A DNA stretch of 29,396 nt from Fibrobacter sp. GTDB taxonomy: Bacteria > Fibrobacterota > Fibrobacteria > Fibrobacterales > Fibrobacteraceae. The DNA lies in contig JAFWRL010000095.1 of the NCBI GenBank assembly GCA_017520105.1, positions 1-29,396 on the forward strand, given 5' to 3'. The notes beneath the pieces are model-generated. The model saw only the letters and a list, made by a program, of their open reading frames with translations. It was not told the DNA's origin and ran no database searches. The translations under genes and the position numbers were made by a program. Shown here piece by piece: positions 21,081 to 28,776 of this stretch; within the stretch, counting starts at the first letter, position 1, and every line of letters starts with the position of its first letter.

Positions 21081-23672
21081 TTACTTAATAGCGATAGCCT
21101 TTCTCAAGAGCAATTTGCCGTTGGCGCCGCTGACCTTCGCGATGTACTTGCCGTTTGGAATCTTCTTGAGGCTTACGCTCCTGTTGCCGTTCACGTCTGC
21201 GGTGAGTAGCGTCTTGCCGTTCAGCGCAATGATTTCAAGCTTGCTTTCGCTCGGGACGCTGACTTGGAGCGTTCTGTTTTGCATCGAAAGCGCCGCTTTG
21301 CCCGAACGCATCGAGTGCGTGCTGATGCCAATCGTCGGGTCTGTCGGGGTGACGATTTCGACGAACTTGGTGCCTTCCGGTGCGCCTACGATTGTGCCGC
21401 GGCCCACGGTGCTCATATAAACGACGCCGAAGTTGTTCATGTCGCCCTGTACGAAGTTTCCGTTACCCGGGCCGCCGAACTGGTGCATGTCGTCGTTGAC
21501 GCGTTCAAAAGTCTTGCACTTGTCTGTACTGCGGTAGATGCCAATCGGATCGCCGGACTTTGCTGCACCCCAGATGAAAATCGTTTCGTAATTTGCGCCT
21601 TCTTTAGCCTTGCCGATACCCACGGCGATTGCGGTTGAAGCGCCTTCACAGCGGTTCCAGCTCTTGCCACCGTTTTCGGTGTAGGCAAGTCCGTATTCGG
21701 TGAATCCCTTGGGCTGCCAGACTTGAGCTTGGTCCATCGGTACCCACAGATGTCCTTCTCTCTTAGGAACGGTGCGGATGAGTCCGCCGCCGTTGTAGTA
21801 TTCGCCGGCCTGTTCGTTCTGCAAACGGGCTTCGGATTCAGCAAAAGTCTTGCCGGCGTCTGTCGATTTGTAGAGCGTGCCCATGGAACCCATGACGTAG
21901 AACGTTTTGGTATCCACGGGGTCTGCGACAATGCGGGAATAGTTTGTCTGCGTTCCGGTTTCAACTGCGGTCCAGCTGGCACCATTGTCGTCGGAACGAT
22001 AGACTGTTGCGCCTTGGTCTGGGCGGTGCAACATCACCTTGCCGTCAGCAGAAAGTACCACCAAGCCCTTCGGGCCCTTGAGCGTGGTCTTCACGCTGTC
22101 CCAGGTCTTGCCCATGTCGTCGCTGCGGTACATCACGTTGAAGTTCTGCGAATCGTACTTGCCGTAAACGGTAATCACGCCGGTGCGCACCAAACTTCCG
22201 GTGAGCGGGGCGTAACCCATGCTTTCGGTGGTGCCGATGGTCGGCTTGTGGCGCTGGGCGCTCTGCTTGATGTCGGTATAGACAGCGCCGTCGTAGTCGC
22301 CAATGGCGGTGACTAGCGGGCCTCCCGGAATGCTCACGATGTCGAGCGGCACAGTTTCTTCGATGCCCTTAGACATGAACTTCCAAAGAGGAACCTTGGC
22401 CGAAATGTCTTCGGTCATAAAGATGCCGTTACCGCTTGTGACCCACGCTTCCTTGTTGTTGAACGGGTTGATTTCGAGGGAACCCGCCCAGTGGATGGCG
22501 TTACCCGGAATCCAGTCGGTGCCGTTCGCGTCGATGTTCGGAATATCGTTGTAGTGCTGGCCGTGATTCCAAGTCTTGCCGCCGTCCGTGGTGGCGTAGA
22601 TGCGGTCGCCGTAGTTTTCCTTTTCGTCTTTGGTCACGTGGCGGCCGGTGTACTTGCCCAGCGTCGAAATCACGATATGGTTCTTGTCCAGCGGGTCAAT
22701 GGCGATGCCGCCGTAAGAGCTCTTGTCCTTTTCGTAGCTCTTGGTGGTGCTGCCTTCGTGTTCCACAGAATCGCTCGGGGTGAGGTCGGTCCACGTGCCG
22801 CCTGCGATGTTGTACTTGTAAAATCCGCCGCTGGCGATGTTGTACGGGCCGGGGCCGTCGGCGAACGTCACATACATGTCGCCGTCAACAATCTTTGCGC
22901 GGTGCGGCATGAGTCCGGTCGGCACGCCCTTGATGGGTTCCCAGGTAGCGCCGCCGTCGTGGCTTACCTGCAAATTATCCTTGGTTTCAGAAATGCCGAT
23001 GTAAATGGTCTTGGTCGAGCCGTCGGCGTTCTTGCCCTGCGATTCGTCGAACATCACGAAGCTGATGCCGTTCACGCCGTTCAGGCTGGATTCTGTGGCG
23101 GTCGAGAGCGCGACCTTGTAGGCGCTTGTCCAAGTTTTACCGTAGTCGGTACTTTTGTAAAGGCCTTTGGTGCGGCTACCGCAGAAGATGATGTTTCCTT
23201 TGTTGGGGTCAACAGCTAGCTTTTCGCCGGTCTGGCGGCCCATGCCGTTACCGTGGGCGAGCATTTCGACGTAGCTCGTGTCCCAGGTGGCGCCGAAATC
23301 TTCACTGCGGAGCACTGCCGTGCGGCCCTTGCTAAAGTAGCCGGTGCCGGCCAGCACGTAAATGCGCTTGGGGTCGTTCGGGTCGAGAGCGAAAGCTTCG
23401 GTGCCGTAAAGGCCCTTGTCGTTTTCCGAGATGAAGTCCATCAGCGGAATCCAGGTCTTTTTCTCGAAATCGAAACGGTAAATACCGCCCACGTCGGTGC
23501 GGGCGTACAGCAAGTTCTTGGCCTTCGGGTGGAACATCACGGCAGAGACGAATCCACCGCCGTCGAAGCGGACGTTGCCCCATTCGTACTTCTCGGCGCT
23601 TGCGGTCGAGACGAACGCTGCCAAGGTGGCGATGCCGATTATGGACGATTTGAACGAAATTTGACCAAACAT
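21081..23672 (-). CDS. GH74-type xyloglucanase (endo/oligo-xyloglucan hydrolase), secreted
   Basis: I take ATG 23672 (MFGQISFKSSIIGIATLAAFVSTASA, a clean signal peptide, with AGGTGG upstream) rather than the longer frame from 23714. The protein is 863 residues. The mature start EYEWGNVRFDGGGFVSAVMFHP and ARTDVGGIYRF (Asp60, matching the GH74 catalytic base) are diagnostic, and IGDYDGAVYTD (Asp459) is the likely second catalytic Asp. BNR-type repeats S.D.G.TW occur at least seven times (for example SEDFGATW 123-130, STDYGKTW, SHDGGATW, TTDGGKTW), as in tandem seven-bladed propellers. The last 80 or so residues (LQVSVPSESKLEIIALNGKTLL...IPNGKYIAKVSG) look like a sorting/T9SS-type tail. The family cleaves xyloglucan backbones outside the cell. 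Confidence 0.9.
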   Translation of the reverse strand: MFGQISFKSSIIGIATLAAFVSTASAEKYEWGNVRFDGGGFVSAVMFHPKAKNLLYARTDVGGIYRFDFEKKTWIPLMDFISENDKGLYGTEAFALDPNDPKRIYVLAGTGYFSKGRTAVLRSEDFGATWDTSYVEMLAHGNGMGRQTGEKLAVDPNKGNIIFCGSRTKGLYKSTDYGKTWTSAYKVALSTATESSLNGVNGISFVMFDESQGKNADGSTKTIYIGISETKDNLQVSHDGGATWEPIKGVPTGLMPHRAKIVDGDMYVTFADGPGPYNIASGGFYKYNIAGGTWTDLTPSDSVEHEGSTTKSYEKDKSSYGGIAIDPLDKNHIVISTLGKYTGRHVTKDEKENYGDRIYATTDGGKTWNHGQHYNDIPNIDANGTDWIPGNAIHWAGSLEINPFNNKEAWVTSGNGIFMTEDISAKVPLWKFMSKGIEETVPLDIVSIPGGPLVTAIGDYDGAVYTDIKQSAQRHKPTIGTTESMGYAPLTGSLVRTGVITVYGKYDSQNFNVMYRSDDMGKTWDSVKTTLKGPKGLVVLSADGKVMLHRPDQGATVYRSDDNGASWTAVETGTQTNYSRIVADPVDTKTFYVMGSMGTLYKSTDAGKTFAESEARLQNEQAGEYYNGGGLIRTVPKREGHLWVPMDQAQVWQPKGFTEYGLAYTENGGKSWNRCEGASTAIAVGIGKAKEGANYETIFIWGAAKSGDPIGIYRSTDKCKTFERVNDDMHQFGGPGNGNFVQGDMNNFGVVYMSTVGRGTIVGAPEGTKFVEIVTPTDPTIGISTHSMRSGKAALSMQNRTLQVSVPSESKLEIIALNGKTLLTADVNGNRSVSLKKIPNGKYIAKVSGANGKLLLRKAIAIK

Positions 23673-23686
23673 GTTGTATCCACCTA

Positions 23687-23792
23687 TTTTTTGAGAACAT
23701 TTAAACCCAAACAACTATAAGTAATATACATTAAATTTGAGCAAACTGTATCTTATATAATCCTTAAAATAAGAAAATTTTTGAGAACATTT
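23687..23792. promoter_or_regulatory. GH74 promoter region with a 15-bp direct repeat and a palindrome
   Basis: TTTTTGAGAACATTT occurs at 23688-23702 and again at 23778-23792. On the minus strand one copy is upstream of and one downstream of the likely promoter (TATATTAC/TTATAG near 23718-23735). The outer copy runs into a perfect 14-bp palindrome ACATTTCGAAATGT at 23787-23800. These are good operator candidates; no regulator gene is in the window. Confidence 0.45.
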
Positions 23793-23875
23793 CGAAATGT
23801 CGAAAAAACGCATGTTAAAAAACGACCCGCTGTCAAACAACAAACGCTTTTTGGGATTTATAATTCAATTTCGTT

Positions 23876-24138
23876 TCGGTACCTATAAAACAGATGGTGA
23901 TGAAGTTTTATAGGTACCGATGACTTCGTTTTTTTATTTCGTACCTATAAATCGTTAATAACAGGCTTTTTATAGGTACGTTTTTTATTTTTTGTACATA
24001 AATTAAGCGTAAAAATACCTATAAAGTGGAATTTACGCGTCGTTTATAGGTACAAACTCAATAGAATTCGTCTTGCTAAATTGCAACATAGCCTGTTTTG
24101 TACCTATAAAACTTGATGAAACAGTATTTTATAGGTAC
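23876..24138. repeat. Four inverted-repeat pairs of TACCTATAAA
   Basis: Pairs (left arm / right arm): 23876-23891 / 23905-23920 (16-bp perfect arms); 23940-23951 / 23969-23980; 24016-24025 / 24043-24052; 24100-24111 / 24127-24138. Loops are 13 to 17 bases and differ in sequence, and starts are 64, 76 and 84 bases apart. A decayed ninth half-site may be GTACATAAA at about 23994. The region is AT-rich with no gene, so the 596-base gap between GH74 and the next gene holds only this array, the GH74 promoter and a terminator. Confidence 0.9.
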
Positions 24139-24183
24139 GAACTTCAGAATTGTCTTGAATTTCGAATAATTCTAAAAAAGAAA

Positions 24184-24235
24184 CCCCCGGAACGCTTCGA
24201 TGGTGTTCAGTTCATCGTAGGTCCGGGGTGACATC
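24184..24235 (-). terminator. Terminator of the histidine-phosphatase gene
   Basis: On the minus strand CCCCGGA pairs with TCCGGGG (24222-24228 / 24185-24191) with an inner CGATGA/ATCG pairing, followed by GTTTCTTTTTT. It starts with TGTCACCCCGGA, so it is a long-looped relative of the type A repeat. Confidence 0.65.
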
Positions 24236-24268
24236 TAAAAATTTCTAATGACCAATAGCCAACAAATT

Positions 24269-25339
24269 CTATTCGGCTCCTATGCCAAGTCCTCTAAACG
24301 GCACGTACCTAATCTGGTTCTTGTTGTCGATGATGACGGCGACACCGGTCAAGAAGTACGGCCAATGTCTCGATGCGGGGTCATGGTACCTGTAGTTTAC
24401 TTTTCCTTCGGAGGCGAATACGCTAAGCGGGAGGATAAAGTCGTCGTGGGAGCAGATGACGCGGAACTTGCCCATAGACGCATAGTCCGGGGCGATGTGC
24501 GTTTTGATGATTTCTTCGGTTTTGGTTTTCAGGTCGTCGAGAGCGTCGGAGTACATGTTGTCGTAAGCCCAGCCGGCAATGACGAGACGGACGTTCGTGG
24601 TGGAATCTTCGTAGAATTTATAGCGGTCCTTGTCCTTCTTGTACCAGCTGATGGAATAAATATCAGAGGAGTCATGCGGGAATGTCGCCTGGCCACGACC
24701 TTGGTTGATGTAGAAACAGGTCTGTTCGGTGCGGAGGTATTTGGTATGGGTGTATGTGAATTCATCGGCGCTTGCGAGCTTTTTGCCGACAGCGATTGCT
24801 TGACGTACGCCGTCCGAAGGTTGCCCCTTGATGGAATCAGGTTCGCCTTCCCGATAGGTGAGAGGCGTTTCCTTGCCTGTCTGGCCGTCGTCGCGTTCAC
24901 CGTGGCGAATGACGAAGACTGCTTTTTCGTTGCAGCGGACGCTCTTGAAAACATCGGCGATGTCGGCAAGCCCGATGGAGTCGAGGGGAATTGTCGCGAC
25001 CGGAGTCTCGACGCAGTTCGGGTCAGCAGGAGTCGTTGTGGCACTTGATTCGGGAACAGTTGCAGAACTCAATGTCGGGGTAGCAGAAGAGCTGGATTCG
25101 ACACCCGGCACGGTTGCGGAACTGGAAATTCCCGGCTGCGTTTGCGTGGCGGAGGAGGCCGGTTCCGTGATGCTAGAAAGCGGGTCGGGCGGCAGCGTCT
25201 GTGCATTGGAAGAGGCGGGAACCACATTACCTTGATTAGGGAAGGCGCTGGTCGAACTGTCGTCACCGCAGGCGGTTAAGAGAGACGCCGCCAAAAGCGC
25301 ACCTGTAAAAGCCAATGAAATATGTGTTTTTTTATGCAT
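24269..25339 (-). CDS. Lipoprotein with histidine-phosphatase-superfamily domain
   Basis: A 356-residue lipoprotein. Lipobox LLTAC with Cys24, then a tether of about 80 residues rich in Ser, Thr, Ala and Pro (PASSATQTQP, SSSSATPTLSSATVP). The domain from about 110 has the catalytic RHG motif FVIRHGERDD (His146), a second Arg in TKYLRTEQT (203) and the late His in ICSHDDFILP (His298), which fits the phosphoglycerate-mutase/acid-phosphatase superfamily. The substrate is unknown; it could be a surface phosphatase such as a phytase-like or sugar-phosphate enzyme. AAGGA precedes ATG 25339 on the minus strand. The end is marked by the terminator at 24184-24235. Confidence 0.8.
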   Translation of the reverse strand: MHKKTHISLAFTGALLAASLLTACGDDSSTSAFPNQGNVVPASSNAQTLPPDPLSSITEPASSATQTQPGISSSATVPGVESSSSATPTLSSATVPESSATTTPADPNCVETPVATIPLDSIGLADIADVFKSVRCNEKAVFVIRHGERDDGQTGKETPLTYREGEPDSIKGQPSDGVRQAIAVGKKLASADEFTYTHTKYLRTEQTCFYINQGRGQATFPHDSSDIYSISWYKKDKDRYKFYEDSTTNVRLVIAGWAYDNMYSDALDDLKTKTEEIIKTHIAPDYASMGKFRVICSHDDFILPLSVFASEGKVNYRYHDPASRHWPYFLTGVAVIIDNKNQIRYVPFRGLGIGAE

Positions 25340-25426
25340 TGCGTAAAAATCCTTGTTTTATCCCTTTAAATTTATTTTTGTTGGGGAGTTTCATCAAGTA
25401 AAATTTTTTGAAATAGCCTCTAACCA

Positions 25427-26191
25427 CTAATTATTGTAGTTAATTTCGTTCCGGCGCTTGAGTTCCTTGTTGAGCGGCCAGTAAATCAACGCAAAAACGA
25501 TGTACCCGATGAGGAGCACAATCCAGTGGTTGAGCCCGAGCCCGATTTCCACGTAGCGCATGGTCACGAACATGAACGGCCCTGCGATGAGGAACAGCGG
25601 GAGTTGCCTGCACTGGTCGCCGAGCGAATAGCGGCTTTCGTAGCTTACGATGGAGTTCATCATCGGGAAACTGGTGCAAAAACCGCCCATCAGGCGCTTA
25701 ATGAGCATGAGCCCGGAAACCACGCCTGCGATGGCGGGAGCCTTGATATATACAGGAAGCGGGGTCTTGTAACGCACGCCGGACTTGTATTTTTGCTTTT
25801 GGAAAAAGATTATGCCGATGACAAGGTCGAAAAGGCAGGCCCCGAGAAAGTAGGCTTCGCCTTCGGGGATACGCGAGTGCAGAAAGGTGCCGAGGCAGAC
25901 GAAAAAGACGAGTCCCGCGATGATGGAAAGCACGATAGGGACTTTTGCCTTGTAGTGGAGCAGATGCACGATATGCACGTACAGCATGCACATGAACCCG
26001 GAAACGGCGTTTTCGGTGCCCATCGGGAGTCCGACGGCGATGTAGGCGAAACCGCAGGGGATGGGGATGGTCGCCGTGACGGCTTTGAGCTGCGGATCTT
26101 TCAGGTAGGCGCTCAGAGTTCCGAGGGCGGTCACCATAAAGACGAGTAGCCAGTCGTAAATCCCGAAATGAAAGTTCAAATCTTCCAACAT
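25427..26191 (-). CDS. Multi-pass membrane protein of unknown function
   Basis: A 254-residue integral membrane protein with about seven to eight hydrophobic segments: near 13-29, 36-55, 61-78, 83-102, 115-131, 150-167, 195-213 and 218-240. There is no signal peptide and no recognised motif. It has short polar loops and a basic C-terminus (LNKELKRRNEINYNN). A charged or Cys-containing stretch GGFCTSFPMMNSIVSYESRYSLGDQC (about 168-193) between two late helices is the most distinctive part. Neighbours (histidine phosphatase lipoprotein and divergent hppA) do not indicate a role. It starts at ATG 26191 without a clear Shine-Dalgarno. Treated as a real gene because of consistent length and hydrophobic pattern. 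Confidence 0.7.
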   Translation of the reverse strand: MLEDLNFHFGIYDWLLVFMVTALGTLSAYLKDPQLKAVTATIPIPCGFAYIAVGLPMGTENAVSGFMCMLYVHIVHLLHYKAKVPIVLSIIAGLVFFVCLGTFLHSRIPEGEAYFLGACLFDLVIGIIFFQKQKYKSGVRYKTPLPVYIKAPAIAGVVSGLMLIKRLMGGFCTSFPMMNSIVSYESRYSLGDQCRQLPLFLIAGPFMFVTMRYVEIGLGLNHWIVLLIGYIVFALIYWPLNKELKRRNEINYNN

Positions 26192-26291
26192 TGAGTAAAA
26201 AAATAGAAAAGTCCGTACCTTTTTCGACTTTGCATTATAAATTTATCTTGGGTATTTTTTTGGGTGATATAGCCCAATAAACGAGGTGTTC

Positions 26292-28658
26292 ATGCTCTCG
26301 ATTCCATCTTATTGGTATTTTATCCCGGTTGCATCGCTGGTTGCTCTGGGAATGGCTCTGTACTTTTATCGCTTCATGAAGCGTCAGCCTGGCGGTAACC
26401 AAAAGATGGAGGATATTGCGCGCTACGTGCGCGTGGGGGCGTATGCCTACCTTAAGCGGCAGTACAAGACTGTATCCATAGTCTTTGGCGTTCTTTTCGT
26501 GGTGTTCCTCGTGCTGGCACTGCTTGGCATCCAGAATCCGTTCGTGCCGGTGGCGTTTTTGACGGGTGGCTTCTTTAGCGGCCTGTGCGGCTTTTTGGGC
26601 ATGAAAACGGCGACTTATGCGAGTTCCAGGACGGCAAACGGCGCAATTTCGAGCCTGAATCGCGGGCTTGTCATTGCATTCCGCAGCGGGGCCGTGATGG
26701 GGCTTATCGTCGTGGGCTTTGGTCTTCTCGACATTTCGGCCTGGTTTTTCTTGCTCAATTACATTTACGACCACAACGTCTGGCAGTTCGGGGCGGATAT
26801 CGCGTCGAAACTTTCGCTGGGGGCGTGGAACGATAACATGGTGAACAATGCCGAGTGGGCGCATGCGAAGATGGTGGAAATCACGACGACGATGCTTACT
26901 TTTGGCATGGGTGCGTCGTTGCAGGCGCTTTTTGCCCGCGTGGGTGGTGGCATTTACACCAAAGCGGCCGATGTCGGTGCTGACCTCGTGGGGAAAGTCG
27001 AGGCCGGAATCCCCGAGGATGACCCGCGTAACCCGGCGACCATTGCGGATAACGTTGGCGATAACGTGGGCGATGTGGCCGGCATGGGTGCTGACCTTTA
27101 CGAATCTTATTGCGGTTCCATCCTTTCGACGGCGGCGCTAGGGGCCGCGCTCCCGATGGGTGGCGTCAAAATGGTCATTGCTCCGATGGTTGTGGCGGCG
27201 ATTGGAATTTTGCTTTCGATTTTGGGAATTTTTGCAGTGCGCACGCGCGAGGATGCCTCGACGAAGTCGCTTTTGCGTTCGCTACTCACGGGGACGCTCG
27301 GTTCTTCGGTGCTGATTCTTTTGGCGCTTTTGGTGCTCGTGAAATTTGACTTCATTTCGATGGGAATTTTCGGCTCCGTGCTTTCTGGCCTTGCGGCTGG
27401 CATTCTCATTGGGCAGTTTACGGAATACTATACGTCCGATGCTTACAAGCCGACGCGCGGAATCGCTGGGCAGGCGAAACTTGGCGCTGCGACGACAATT
27501 ATCGACGGCATTTCGGTCGGCATGTTCTCTACAGGGCTTCCGGTGGTGACTATTGTCATTGGCATTGTGGCTGCCTTTGGATGTGCTGGTGGCTTTAGCG
27601 ACATGGCTGTGGGACTTTATGGCGTGGGCTTTGCCGCTGTGGGCATGCTGAGTACGCTTGGCATCACGCTTGCGACGGACGCCTTTGGCCCGATTGCGGA
27701 TAACGCTGGCGGTAACGCCGAGATGGCCGGTCTCGACCCTGAAGTGCGTGCCCGTACCGATGAACTCGACATGCTCGGAAATACGACGGCGGCGACAGGC
27801 AAGGGCTTTGCGATTGGCTCTGCGGCGCTGACCGCGATGGCGCTCCTCGCTTCTTACATCGAGGAGGTGAAAATTTGGCTCGGGCATTTGGCTGCATCGG
27901 CCGAGGGCGTATGGAAAGTCGGCTCCGTCGCGTTTGCGAACGGCGCGAATGATTTGATGACTGCGCTTTCGGGTGTGGCTGGCGTAAAATTCCTCGATGG
28001 AGGGACACGCGCGATTGCAGAAAATGGTGACCTCGTGGGAATGGTCGCAAATAAGGTAAACTACGTTGACTTTATGCACATCTACAACCTCAACTTGATG
28101 AACCCCATGCTTCTGGGCGGGCTGTTTATCGGTGCGATGATGACGTTCGTGTTCTGCGCATTGACCATCAAGGCGGTGGGCCGTGCGGCAAGCGCGATGG
28201 TCGAAGAAGTGCGTCGCCAGTTCCGTGAAATTCCGGGAATCATGGAAGGCACGGGCGAGCCGGATTACGCCCAGTGTGTAGAAATCTCGACGACGGGCGC
28301 CCAGCATGAGATGGTTATCCCCTCGGTGCTTGCGGTTGTTGTTCCTGTGCTGGTGGGGCTTACGATGGGCGTTGCTGGCGTGTTCGGCCTTTTGGCGGGC
28401 GGGCTTGCATGCGGCTTTGCGCTTGCGACAATGCTCAATAATGCCGGCGGCGCCTGGGACAATGCGAAAAAGTTTGTCGAAAAGGGCAATTATGGCGGCA
28501 AGGGGTCCGATACCCACAAGTCCGCAGTCGTTGGCGATACCGTGGGTGACCCGTTCAAGGATACCGCAGGTCCCTCGCTCAATATTTTGATTAAACTCAT
28601 GACCATGGTGAGCGTCGTGTTCGCCGGCGTTATTGTCCGCTTCGGGAATATGCTTTAG
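26292..28658 (+). CDS. hppA: Membrane-bound, K+-dependent-type ion-translocating pyrophosphatase
   Basis: A 788-residue membrane pyrophosphatase that couples PPi hydrolysis to pumping of H+ and/or Na+ across the inner membrane. The start is ATG 26292; GAGGTG at 26284-26288 is its RBS and argues against the GTG two codons earlier. It carries the catalytic segment GGGIYTKAADVGADLVGKVE (about 219-238), DNVGDNVGDVAGMGADL (about 253-269), and the C-terminal GDTVGDPFKDTAGPS (about 748-762). In LGNTTAATGKGFAIGSAA (about 495-512) the position after GNTT is Ala, the signature of K+-dependent enzymes (K+-independent ones have Lys). About 16 membrane helices are expected. H+ versus Na+ specificity cannot be told from this alone. 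A GGCG/CGCC-type hairpin follows at 28659-28671. Confidence 0.95.
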   Translation: MLSIPSYWYFIPVASLVALGMALYFYRFMKRQPGGNQKMEDIARYVRVGAYAYLKRQYKTVSIVFGVLFVVFLVLALLGIQNPFVPVAFLTGGFFSGLCGFLGMKTATYASSRTANGAISSLNRGLVIAFRSGAVMGLIVVGFGLLDISAWFFLLNYIYDHNVWQFGADIASKLSLGAWNDNMVNNAEWAHAKMVEITTTMLTFGMGASLQALFARVGGGIYTKAADVGADLVGKVEAGIPEDDPRNPATIADNVGDNVGDVAGMGADLYESYCGSILSTAALGAALPMGGVKMVIAPMVVAAIGILLSILGIFAVRTREDASTKSLLRSLLTGTLGSSVLILLALLVLVKFDFISMGIFGSVLSGLAAGILIGQFTEYYTSDAYKPTRGIAGQAKLGAATTIIDGISVGMFSTGLPVVTIVIGIVAAFGCAGGFSDMAVGLYGVGFAAVGMLSTLGITLATDAFGPIADNAGGNAEMAGLDPEVRARTDELDMLGNTTAATGKGFAIGSAALTAMALLASYIEEVKIWLGHLAASAEGVWKVGSVAFANGANDLMTALSGVAGVKFLDGGTRAIAENGDLVGMVANKVNYVDFMHIYNLNLMNPMLLGGLFIGAMMTFVFCALTIKAVGRAASAMVEEVRRQFREIPGIMEGTGEPDYAQCVEISTTGAQHEMVIPSVLAVVVPVLVGLTMGVAGVFGLLAGGLACGFALATMLNNAGGAWDNAKKFVEKGNYGGKGSDTHKSAVVGDTVGDPFKDTAGPSLNILIKLMTMVSVVFAGVIVRFGNML

Positions 28659-28676
28659 GCGGCTTCGCCGCAGTTT
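28659..28676 (+). terminator. Weak hairpin after hppA
   Basis: GCGGC (28659-28663) pairs with GCCGC (28667-28671) across a three-base loop, followed by AGTTTTGAGTTT. The T-run is short, so it would be a weak terminator. Confidence 0.4.
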
Positions 28677-28684
28677 TGAGTTTG

Positions 28685-28757
28685 AAGTTACTAGTTACTA
28701 GAAACGTTCATATTGCAATCTCTAGTAACTAATAACTAGTAACTATTTACTATATTC
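28685..28757 (+). repeat. Inverted heptad arrays between hppA and rmlD
   Basis: A left array with unit TAGTTAC (28685-28705) and a right array with unit TAGTAAC (28723-28757) are reverse complements. The arms AGTTACTAGTTACTAGA and TCTAGTAACTAATAACT differ at one position and give a 17-bp hairpin with a loop of about 16 bases. The last units (TATTTAC, TATATTC) merge into a TATATT -10-like box ahead of rmlD. Confidence 0.8.
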
Positions 28758-28776
28758 TCTCGCAAGAGGTCCTATT

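Noticed and set aside
23673..23714. Longer GH74 start 14 codons upstream
   Set aside because: The extra residues (MFGFKCSQKIGGYN) precede a complete signal peptide that starts at Met 23672, and AGGTGG lies just before that codon.
23876..24138. CRISPR array
   Set aside because: The repeated motif alternates in orientation, arms are only 10-16 bases, unit spacing is 64, 76 and 84, and there are no cas genes.
24248..25048. Long plus-strand open frame opposite the histidine-phosphatase gene
   Set aside because: The minus-strand frame has a lipobox, catalytic motifs and an RBS; the plus-strand translation is low-complexity Val/Gly/Phe-rich and looks like an antisense shadow.
26257..26292. Possible fluoride riboswitch ahead of hppA (TTGGGTGATATAGCCCAA followed by TAAACG)
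   Set aside because: The TTGGG/CCCAA hairpin and following TAAACG recall the start of fluoride switches, but the RBS follows within a few bases and there is no room for the second conserved helix and pseudoknot.
27282..28517. 411-codon minus-strand open frame inside hppA
   Set aside because: The product is rich in His/Arg with no domain, while hppA on the other strand is fully conserved. It is a shadow frame of a GC-rich gene.
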